Source: Acidiluteibacter ferrifornacis (GTDB taxonomy: Bacteria; Bacteroidota; Bacteroidia; Flavobacteriales_E; Vicingaceae). Taken from it: a stretch of DNA of 64,000 bases. This document shows, in pieces, positions 25,256 through 32,598 of this stretch. Position numbers and translations under genes: made by a program. The notes under the pieces are model-generated. The model was not told the DNA's origin. It did not search any database and saw only the letters and a program-made list of their open reading frames with translations. Each line of letters opens with the position of its first letter. The first letter of the stretch is position 1. The stretch is taken from assembly GCF_009909615.1 (NCBI RefSeq), contig NZ_WWNE01000012.1, positions 1-64,000 on the forward strand. The letters run 5' to 3'.

Positions 25256-26176
25256 CTAGTTACAATTTGTGTTTAGTGATTGATAATCAGAGATTGACAC
25301 GTTTGGAATATACTGACCATTTGAGATTTGAATACAGCTTAAGTAAGGATTTCTATCTACCCTTAAATCAATTAATTGTTGATTGTTACTTAAATCTAGA
25401 CTTGTAAGCAAATTACTCGAACCATATAGATGAGTTAAATGAGTATTTTCTTCAAGATTTATACTTTGAAGCTTGTTATCTGAAAGGATCAAGGTTTTTA
25501 AAAGCTTGTTTGAACTAAAGTTTACTGTTGTAAGTTCATTAATTATCATGAATACGTTTTTTAGGTTTATCGCGTTTCTAGTATCAATGAATTTTAATTG
25601 GTTATGACTTATTAATAAGTCTTCAACAGACGGATTATCAATAATTATTTCTTCAAAGTTATTAAATGATAAGTCCAACCTTTTCAGATTTTTGGACTGT
25701 GATAATCCTTTAATTTTACTAAGTTCATTTGATTGAATCTCCACTAAGATTAAGTTTGAGTGGTTACTAAGGTCAATTTGGGTAAGATGGTTTCCGTTCA
25801 AAATTAGGGTATCCAATTTAATGTTAAAGCTTAAATCAACATCTTTAATTTCATGTCCAACTACTGAAAAGAAAGTTAAGTTTGTAAAGCCTTCTATGCC
25901 ATTTAGATTGGTTATTTTGTCGGAATTTTTAGGAATACTTAAGTCCAAACGACTCACTTTTTCAGCGTCAGTCCGTAACATTTGTTGGTTAACAATTCCA
26001 TCTGAATCTATACCTAGCTCAATTAGTTTTGTTTCAAAATGTGTATCAGAAATTGTTAAAAAACTCGTAGACATCGACATTAACATATTTTCATCTTTCG
26101 AACATGATATCATGAGTGATAATATAAATGCATTTACAAGTGGGGTAATTGTATTTCTGCTAATTAGCGTTTTCAT
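25256..26176 (-). CDS. Leucine-rich-repeat lipoprotein
   Basis: This 306-residue lipoprotein has a lipobox near Cys25 (LMISC). From about residue 70 to 285 it carries irregular 20-22-residue leucine-rich repeats of the type LxxLxLxxNxLxxIDLSxN, for example TLILNGNHLTQIDLSN and TLILSDNKLQSINLEEN. Bacteroidota surface LRR proteins usually mediate binding. It may be surface exposed. The ligand is unknown. Confidence 0.85.
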   Translation of the reverse strand: MKTLISRNTITPLVNAFILSLMISCSKDENMLMSMSTSFLTISDTHFETKLIELGIDSDGIVNQQMLRTDAEKVSRLDLSIPKNSDKITNLNGIEGFTNLTFFSVVGHEIKDVDLSFNIKLDTLILNGNHLTQIDLSNHSNLILVEIQSNELSKIKGLSQSKNLKRLDLSFNNFEEIIIDNPSVEDLLISHNQLKFIDTRNAINLKNVFMIINELTTVNFSSNKLLKTLILSDNKLQSINLEENTHLTHLYGSSNLLTSLDLSNNQQLIDLRVDRNPYLSCIQISNGQYIPNVSISDYQSLNTNCN

Positions 26177-26220
26177 TTTTTACTTATTATTTCTGGATTA
26201 GTAAAGTGTATATCGTATGG

Positions 26221-27249
26221 TTAAAGACTATTCACAAACCTTCGAAAGGTATGGATGAACAACATTTGCTCTTCTATATATCCCTCATGGGCGCTGTTTT
26301 CTAGTATAACTAATTCTTTCTCTTTAAAGTCTGAACCGCCAATACTATTGTACGCATCATAGCCCATTTCAATTGTATTGACTCCATCGTGCCTTCCCCA
26401 TATTACAATAGAAGGGATTTTAATTACTTCCATATCTCGACTCAAATTGAGTTCGAGGATATTAAATCGTTTTGAAAGGTATTTACCATTAAAAAAAATA
26501 GATAGAGAGAGATATGAATTCATAGTCCCCATAGCGCCAACTTCAGGTCCTTGAACTTTTTGATCGGGGTCTTTTCGATAGGCATTCGTGTTGATGAGGT
26601 ATCCGTCATACTTGAAGTAGTTCTCTTTTTTTGTCATGTCTGGCGCTGTTGCACACCAATCACGTGCTTTTGTCCAGTAGTCCACATCAACATTATTATC
26701 AATTTGCTTTTGAGCATAATCCTTTACAAAAGCAACCGATTTAGGTAGGCCTTCTACAAGATTATGTCCGCTATCCATACAAATGAATCCATCAATCTTA
26801 TCTTGATAGTTTTTTGTACTTAAATATGCACTACCAAGAGCGCCTCCCCAGCTGATTCCATAAAATACAATTCGAGGATTATGATATTTATGCTTAATTG
26901 TTTCCACAACTAAGTCAAGGTCATCTACAAATTGCTCTAAAGTAAACGTACTTTGATCAGGATTTCCCATAGAAAGGCCAGATCCTCTCTGGTCCCAATA
27001 GGCGAAAGCATAATCATTTTCGAGTTCTTGCGAAACAGGCATAAAAGAAGGAAGAGAAGCATTTCCACCAGGACCACCGTGAAGAAAGAGAATGAATATA
27101 CCCGACTTTATGTTTCCCTTTATATAAACAGGCATTTCTGCACCAGCGTTTTTTATAAAAAAATGATCTCCTTGGTAGTAATTTTCTTTCTCACAAGAGG
27201 AAATGAAGATTATTAATGAAATGAAGAAAATGAATGACAAGTTTTTCAT
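26221..27249 (-). CDS. Alpha/beta-hydrolase lipoprotein, S33 prolyl-aminopeptidase-like
   Basis: This 342-residue protein has a lipobox at Cys19 (FISSC). The S33 signatures are clear: HGGPGG (57-62, oxyanion hole), WDQRGSG (85-91), the nucleophile elbow GISWGG with Ser133, and a late His in NSAHEGY. It is lipid-anchored, and the substrate is likely a peptide or ester. It overlaps the upstream beta-barrel gene by 4 nt (ATGA, 27246-27249), so the two are co-translated. Confidence 0.87.
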   Translation of the reverse strand: MKNLSFIFFISLIIFISSCEKENYYQGDHFFIKNAGAEMPVYIKGNIKSGIFILFLHGGPGGNASLPSFMPVSQELENDYAFAYWDQRGSGLSMGNPDQSTFTLEQFVDDLDLVVETIKHKYHNPRIVFYGISWGGALGSAYLSTKNYQDKIDGFICMDSGHNLVEGLPKSVAFVKDYAQKQIDNNVDVDYWTKARDWCATAPDMTKKENYFKYDGYLINTNAYRKDPDQKVQGPEVGAMGTMNSYLSLSIFFNGKYLSKRFNILELNLSRDMEVIKIPSIVIWGRHDGVNTIEMGYDAYNSIGGSDFKEKELVILENSAHEGYIEEQMLFIHTFRRFVNSL

Positions 27250-27824
27250 AGTTTATTAAGTTTATACGTGATGCCCAGTTTGGCTGCAACATGCGGTAGA
27301 AAAATGTGGTTGAATGATGATTGAAGATAAACTTCTGGACCAAAATATATTGACCATGGTAGCTTCTGTCTTCTGCTTCTATCCCAGCCAAATAGCAAGG
27401 ATGCTGTAGACATAAAATGTGAATGTCCCTTGTTTGCTGCTTTTTCAACACCTCCGTCTTTAGCTCTTTGATAGAGATCTCCCGCTGCCCATGAATGCAT
27501 ATACCCAGCACCTAGGTTAATATCTACAAAAGCTGACCCTATAGCAAATCTTGAACCGATAGAGGATTTTAAAAAAGCTGATGTATTATTCCAACGATGC
27601 CAATAACCTCCAAGGTCAAAGTCCCAATGGATAGTGACCCAATTGTTTTTGGTAACGGTATAATCCAGACCTACACTTAGGCCGGGATGCAGTAATAACT
27701 CTCCAAAATATTCCATTTTGAGGGCAATTTTTTCCTTAAAGGGAGCTTTTAAGCTGTTTCGCTCTTGAGCGAAAACGTGAAGGGAACAAATAAAGGCTAA
27801 GATTGTAAGTTGAAGTGATTTCAC
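27246..27824 (-). CDS. Outer-membrane beta-barrel-like protein
   Basis: This 192-residue protein has a signal peptide (about 1-19, ...SLHVFAQ). Its amphipathic strands ending in aromatic residues (GELLLHPGLSVGLDYTV, WVTIHWDFDLGGYWH, FYFGPEVYLQSSF-like pattern) suggest a small outer-membrane barrel. No named family. It is coupled to the S33 hydrolase gene downstream and follows the MauE gene after 21 nt. Confidence 0.75.
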   Translation of the reverse strand: MKSLQLTILAFICSLHVFAQERNSLKAPFKEKIALKMEYFGELLLHPGLSVGLDYTVTKNNWVTIHWDFDLGGYWHRWNNTSAFLKSSIGSRFAIGSAFVDINLGAGYMHSWAAGDLYQRAKDGGVEKAANKGHSHFMSTASLLFGWDRSRRQKLPWSIYFGPEVYLQSSFNHIFLPHVAAKLGITYKLNKL

Positions 27825-27845
27825 TTTATTCTTGATTTAAGAAAA

Positions 27846-28556
27846 TTAAAGAAAGAACAGCATAGATAAACTCATGGCAATCATTAAACCATCCTCTATA
27901 ATGGTAACTGTACTCATTGGCAGATTGAATACTGCTCCCAAGCATGCACATTGAATTTGCTTTTTGTTTAAAACTGTTTGTAACACACCAATGATGCTAA
28001 CAGTCATTACTAGAAAGGTTGCTAGATTGGTGACGAAGGGATTGTAATCAATCAAGTAGGCTATACCCAACGCCAACTCTATAAAGGCATATATGTATGC
28101 CCAAACTGGAATCTTTCTCGCTACCACATCATACATGATGTAACTTTCGGCAAATGCTTTTAAATTCAGCATTTTGAAGAATGAAAATACCAAGAAAAAC
28201 CCCGCCATAAAGTGTCTCATCCACTGCATCTGATCAAATTGATTATTGATTGCTTGTAACAGAAGAGTTATGGAAGAAATGTAGAAAAAGATAAGCAGAA
28301 TGGGTTTGTAAGTAGTAATCCACGATTTGGTTTGTTCAATTGTTTCGCTATGATTTTTAGCTGAAATTTGATACTTGTTGTCCAATGCTTTTTGTAAATC
28401 AGACAATGCAATGTGTTTTTCCATAGTAATAGTCGCTGAATGGTCTACCTTAGAAACCTCTACTTCTGTAACGCCGTTAACCATAAGCAAAGCTGATTTT
28501 ACTTTTGCTTCGCAACTCGTGCAGGTCATTCCTGTAATTTGATATTTATGTACCAT
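27846..28556 (-). CDS. HMA-domain/MauE-like membrane protein
   Basis: This 236-residue fusion has a heavy-metal-associated domain at 1-70 with the metal site GMTCTSC (8-14), then four to five membrane segments of the MauE/DoxX type (about 85-236), including a CAC near residue 203. In Bacteroidota this pair is commonly found with the HMA-AraC regulator seen just upstream. It likely takes part in heavy-metal or thiol handling at the membrane. Confidence 0.88.
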   Translation of the reverse strand: MVHKYQITGMTCTSCEAKVKSALLMVNGVTEVEVSKVDHSATITMEKHIALSDLQKALDNKYQISAKNHSETIEQTKSWITTYKPILLIFFYISSITLLLQAINNQFDQMQWMRHFMAGFFLVFSFFKMLNLKAFAESYIMYDVVARKIPVWAYIYAFIELALGIAYLIDYNPFVTNLATFLVMTVSIIGVLQTVLNKKQIQCACLGAVFNLPMSTVTIIEDGLMIAMSLSMLFFL

Positions 28557-28638
28557 AAGTTTAAAAATTTTGATGGTACAAACATCAGAAAGAATAGAGG
28601 CGAAGGAGTTATACTATTTTAGAAAAAAGTTACAAGAT

Positions 28639-29199
28639 TTATAGGTCTTCAATTTGCCTACGTTTTTTTTCTTTTAGTTGTTTATAATGACTAGGTGAGA
28701 AGCCAGTTACTTTCTTAAACTGATTGCTCAAATGAGCGACACTGCTGTAGTTTAAAAGAAAGGCCATTTCATTTAGGGTCATCTCATCATACATTAAGAG
28801 CTCTTTTACTTTTTCTATTTTCTGATGGATGAAATACTTTTCAATAGTAATTCCCTCAACCTCTGAAAATAACTTACTCAAGCTGCTATAGTCTTGTGCT
28901 AGATGCTCAATAAGATAATCAGACAAATTGGATTTAATCTGGTTGTTCTTATTTTGAACTAAGTCAATGATCAGGTTCTTGATTTTATCTATAGTCTGAC
29001 TTTTCTTATCGTCAATTATGCTAAAACCTAAAGTTTGCAAGTTCATGCGCAAGGTTTGAATCACGTGTTCTATGTCTGATTCTAGAATCACCACTTCACC
29101 TAATTCTACTGAAACAGGATGAAGTCCTAAATTTTCCAATTCATTTTTCACCACCATTTTACAGCGACGACAAACCATATTTTTAATGTAAATTTTCAA
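28639..29199 (-). CDS. AraC-family regulator with N-terminal HMA-like domain
   Basis: This 186-residue protein has an N-terminal ferredoxin-like HMA domain with the modified metal site MVCRRC (8-13) and a C-terminal AraC helix-turn-helix pair (about 95-180: YFIHQKIEKVKELLMYDEMTLNEMAFLLNYSSVAHLSNQFKKVTGFSPSHYKQ region). The HMA fold probably senses a metal directly. The gene lies 82 nt upstream of the HMA-MauE gene and probably controls it. Confidence 0.88.
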   Translation of the reverse strand: MKIYIKNMVCRRCKMVVKNELENLGLHPVSVELGEVVILESDIEHVIQTLRMNLQTLGFSIIDDKKSQTIDKIKNLIIDLVQNKNNQIKSNLSDYLIEHLAQDYSSLSKLFSEVEGITIEKYFIHQKIEKVKELLMYDEMTLNEMAFLLNYSSVAHLSNQFKKVTGFSPSHYKQLKEKKRRQIEDL

Positions 29200-29459
29200 G
29201 GGAGCATAATTTTATATGACAACATGATTTTTCAGCCATCAAGAGTTTAAATAAAATTTCTGTTGATCTCTTTGATCTATGATTGCATTTATTGGGTTAT
29301 ACTTAAGGTAGAGCATGGGTATAAAAGTACAATTCTAATTTAAAAACTGCTGAAATTTAAACAGCTTCTCATTTCATTATTGAAGTTGAGTTTAAAGATT
29401 TTACTATTCAAAATTAGACTATAAATGATAGGTGAGGGAGCTTTAATATCAGTTGCACT

Positions 29460-30371
29460 TTATTTATGAATAAATGCATCTATTGCTTGTATCGCTTCCA
29501 CAGTAGCTTCTTCCTGAACAAAATGACCGCTATCGATCTCCTTCAATCTAGCTTTTGGCAGTTTCTCTTGCCATTGTTTTAAATAGTCCAAAGTAATAAA
29601 GGCGTCCTTCGTTCCCCAAAGAATTAACCATTCTTTATTTGAAAGTAGGCCTAATTGATCCCATTGTTTTTGATACCAATCTGATGATCCTACTAACGCC
29701 GTTGCTAGGTTTAGCAAATAAGTGCGTGAATTTTTATCAGGAAATGGTTTAATGTAGTGTTGATGAACTTTTTTAGATAGGTTTTTCTTGTTTGCAAAAC
29801 CTTTTTTCAAAAGAACTTTAGGGGAGAAATTCATATTTAAATACATGAACTTGCCCAATCGACTATTTATCAACTTGTCAATCTTTTGCGCTTCTTGGTT
29901 TTGTTTGGTAGCCCAAAGCCAAGCATTGAATAATACAACTTTATTGATTCGATCGTTGTTTTCAATACCTGCTGCTAATCCAATTGGGCCGCCGAAATCA
30001 TGAACAACCAAAGTTATGTTTTGAAGGTTCATTTTTTTTATAAATTCACTGAGATTTTGAGCATGCCATTCAGGAGTTCCTGGAACCGAATCAGGTTTTT
30101 CAGACAATCCAAAACCGATGTGGTCTATAGCAATGCATCGATTTTCTTTTGATAGTTCTTTTATAAAATCTCTGAATAAGAAGGACCATGTAGGAGTGCC
30201 GTGCACGAAAAGAATGGTTTCACCCTTTCCTTCATCCACATAATGCATATTTCCTGTTTCTAATTGCAAAAAACGGTTTTCAAATGGATAAAGAGTGGTG
30301 TCTATCCACGATTGGGAAAATGCCTTAGAATTCATAATAATTAAGAATAAAATGTAAAGTGCTCGTTTCAT
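29460..30371 (-). CDS. Exported haloalkane-dehalogenase-like alpha/beta hydrolase
   Basis: This 303-residue protein has a signal peptide (...NSKAFSQ, about 1-20). The motifs of the dehalogenase branch are HGTPTW (57-62), nucleophile-elbow VVHDFGGP with Asp125 in place of serine, and the base His in DSGHFVQEE. An Asp nucleophile points to haloalkane dehalogenase or a related hydrolase. An exported form is unusual. It lies 65 nt downstream of a Crp-family regulator on the same strand. Confidence 0.86.
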   Translation of the reverse strand: MKRALYILFLIIMNSKAFSQSWIDTTLYPFENRFLQLETGNMHYVDEGKGETILFVHGTPTWSFLFRDFIKELSKENRCIAIDHIGFGLSEKPDSVPGTPEWHAQNLSEFIKKMNLQNITLVVHDFGGPIGLAAGIENNDRINKVVLFNAWLWATKQNQEAQKIDKLINSRLGKFMYLNMNFSPKVLLKKGFANKKNLSKKVHQHYIKPFPDKNSRTYLLNLATALVGSSDWYQKQWDQLGLLSNKEWLILWGTKDAFITLDYLKQWQEKLPKARLKEIDSGHFVQEEATVEAIQAIDAFIHK

Positions 30372-30436
30372 TGTTTTTAATTTTGAAACAAAGGTCAGGC
30401 TCTTATACTATCTTTTTTTTGGTATAAACCAAGATT

Positions 30437-30997
30437 CTATATCTTAATGGTGTTGAATAACTTACTGAAGTTCGTGGAGTCTATTCGCAAATAGGAAGCT
30501 AGGTCTTTGTGGGAGACTAAACTGAATAAGTGTGGACTTCTTTGAGCAAAGGATTTAAAACGTTGACTTATATTAAATGCCATTAACTCATAGTGCCGTT
30601 GCACCATTCCAATCAATACCAGTTCGGTGGCTTTTCTAAACAATGTTTCTATTTCCCGATGTTCTTGCATGAGTTCTTGGTGCTTTTCAAAGGAAATCCG
30701 AAAAAATGAACTTTCAGTTATGGTCTCTAAGAAATATCTGGAGGGTGTTTGGGTTAAAAACGATTCTGGTATTCCACTGAATGATGGAGGATAGGTAAAT
30801 GCCATGACATGTTGTTTGTCTTCATTTAAATAATAGGATTTTTGGATTCCCTCTATTACATAATACATGTATCGCTCCGTTTCACCAGGAGCTGTCATTA
30901 TGGTTTTTTTAGGTACAGTGTATTCGGTCCAGTATGAAATGTATTTATCAAGAATTTCTTGATCTATGTATTCTATTTTATTGAGAAACGCTTTCAT
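30437..30997 (-). CDS. Crp/Fnr-family transcriptional regulator
   Basis: This 186-residue protein has a cyclic-nucleotide-binding-like barrel at about 20-115 and a C-terminal winged helix (VSHKDLASYLRIDSTNFSKLFNTI, about 163-186) in the short form common in Bacteroidota. The canonical cAMP-phosphate-binding residues are not conserved. It probably regulates the downstream hydrolase gene. Confidence 0.85.
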   Translation of the reverse strand: MKAFLNKIEYIDQEILDKYISYWTEYTVPKKTIMTAPGETERYMYYVIEGIQKSYYLNEDKQHVMAFTYPPSFSGIPESFLTQTPSRYFLETITESSFFRISFEKHQELMQEHREIETLFRKATELVLIGMVQRHYELMAFNISQRFKSFAQRSPHLFSLVSHKDLASYLRIDSTNFSKLFNTIKI

Positions 30998-31244
30998 TTT
31001 ATTTGGTTGCAGCTATGGTACGGCTTCAGAAATGTCCTGAAGGGTATGTATTAAACTGGTAGTGTCTGATATTCAACTTTATTTTCATAAAGATATCGAA
31101 TCAGCGCTTAACCCGCTCAATGAAGTAGTTAAATTTAAAAATAGGTAAAGTTAAAATTCATCCACAAAACAGACCAAATTTGAACTTAAGACTTTCATTG
31201 AAAACGTATTCAATAAGTTTGTTTTTAATTGAATTTTGGGCTTG

Positions 31245-31269
31245 GTTTAACGATTGCTGTTGTTGTAGC
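31245..31269 (-). other. Possible degenerate attC-like site
   Basis: On the minus strand, GCTACAAC|AACAGCAATCGTTAAAC has the YAACA...CGTTR edges of the cassette sites but almost no central arm, like the 27-bp site at 32568-32594. It lies just after the transglutaminase-like gene. If real, that gene was a further cassette of array B whose start was destroyed by the IS. Short and weak evidence. Confidence 0.25.
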
Positions 31270-31275
31270 AAGCTT

Positions 31276-32172
31276 TTATTTTTTTACAAATACCATAACT
31301 GCATCACCATTAAAAAAGAGCCAACAAGGCCCCTTTATATAATCATCAAATTCCATGTCAATCATATAGAATCCATCTTCATCTTTTTCAATAAATATTG
31401 GTCTAAATTCTTTTTCTCTATCGAATTTTAGAGAGGCTCTATATATCTCTTGATTTGATTGAAATCTAAATTTTAACTTGTTTTTTATTATGCCATCGAG
31501 TTCTTTTTCCGGTGTAATTCCTAAGTCGAAATATGGAGGTTTAATAATTGGAAGTTTTTCAAACATTTTTAACTTAAAACTATTTTCTGTTAGAAACCAT
31601 TCATTGTCTTCTGGAAAATGATTGTACTTAATCTGTTCGGGATCAGAAAGAAAATAGAAGTTATCATATTCTTTTGTGAATCGTCGTCCGTTAACGTGTC
31701 CTGCAGCCCAAGTTGCGTCTGATATATACCAGGTGCCATTAAGGTTAACAACATTCCAAGAGTGATTAATTTTATTGAACTTCCCAATATGCTTAGCAAA
31801 AGATTTGGCATAACCATTAATCGATTTACATTTGATATTTGAACTTGAACATAGTTCTAAAATAAGGTTAGAGTAACCTGCACATAAAGCAGATTGCTTT
31901 TTAAGGGTATATTTTGGGTCAGTATTTTTATTAGCTATATTGTAAGAAATGTTATTTGTTACCCATCTAAAAATTGCTCTATACTTTTCATGTTCAGTTT
32001 CTAAATCCCTTGTAAGTTCTTGAGCTAATTTATCAACTGACTTAAAGTGTTTTGTCAATGATAGAGCTAAACTATCAGCCTTTGAGTAATCAAATTCCCT
32101 TAAATTAAGGGTATCACAGAAGCATACTTGACTAATTAGTAAAAAAAGTATTGAAAAGGATATGACTTTCAT
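31276..32172 (-). CDS. Secreted transglutaminase-like protein
   Basis: This 298-residue protein has a signal peptide (about 1-19) and a transglutaminase-like catalytic triad: Cys97 in SALCAGYSN, His137 in NHSWN and Asp152 in ISDATW. Such enzymes act as proteases, amidases or crosslinkers outside the cytoplasm. The gene start lies only 7 nt from the end of an IS3 remnant, so its promoter region has been replaced. Confidence 0.87.
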   Translation of the reverse strand: MKVISFSILFLLISQVCFCDTLNLREFDYSKADSLALSLTKHFKSVDKLAQELTRDLETEHEKYRAIFRWVTNNISYNIANKNTDPKYTLKKQSALCAGYSNLILELCSSSNIKCKSINGYAKSFAKHIGKFNKINHSWNVVNLNGTWYISDATWAAGHVNGRRFTKEYDNFYFLSDPEQIKYNHFPEDNEWFLTENSFKLKMFEKLPIIKPPYFDLGITPEKELDGIIKNKLKFRFQSNQEIYRASLKFDREKEFRPIFIEKDEDGFYMIDMEFDDYIKGPCWLFFNGDAVMVFVKK

Positions 32173-32179
32173 TTTTCAA

Positions 32180-32440
32180 TGTCTCCTCCTAAAATACGGC
32201 TACGGATTTTAGGATTAATTTAAGTTTAATTTATCCACCATATCAGGTGTTTTAAAGTTTAAAGATAAGTGCATTCGTTTGTTATTATAAATTTTGATAG
32301 CATTTTTCACTGCTCTTTTAGCATGTTCAAGATTGGTAAAGCATTCAACAAGGTGAAATTCCTCTATTAAAATACCGTTAACTCTTTCTGCGACTGCATT
32401 TTTTGAACAATGACACTCCTCCGTTATACTGATATGAATG
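32180..32440 (-). mobile_element. IS3-family remnant (right part of OrfB and one terminus)
   Basis: The terminus reads TGTCTCCTCCTAAAATACGGCT, close to the end of the complete IS at 8325. The retained minus-strand frame reads NAVAERVNGIL, ECFTNLEHAKRAVKNAIK, and ends PDMVDKLNLN. It keeps the catalytic Glu but lacks both Asp residues and all of OrfA. It differs from the complete copy at many positions, so it is an older related insertion. The following 32441-32567 is AT-rich with a small imperfect hairpin (AAGCC...GGCTT) and no gene. Confidence 0.88.
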
Positions 32441-32567
32441 CGGTGACTTTTGAGTTACTCAACTCATTCCTTAGCATAGAAAATTATACTCCAAATCGAG
32501 TTCAAATAAATTAAAGCCTTCCTTAAAACGGCTTAAATAGGCTTATTTTTGACCAAATCATGGGGTT

Positions 32568-32594
32568 GTGCAACGGTTACCATTGTTGGGCACA
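32568..32594 (-). other. Shortened attC-like site of cassette B2
   Basis: On the minus strand the whole site is TGTGCCCAAC|AATGG joined to TAACCGTTGCAC. The outer ends match those of the A4 site (AACAATGG and AACCGTTG), with the central palindrome missing. The first core is complementary to the start of B2 (GTTGGGCACA). A deletion of the arms would lock the cassette in place. Confidence 0.6.
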
Positions 32595-32598
32595 GTTT

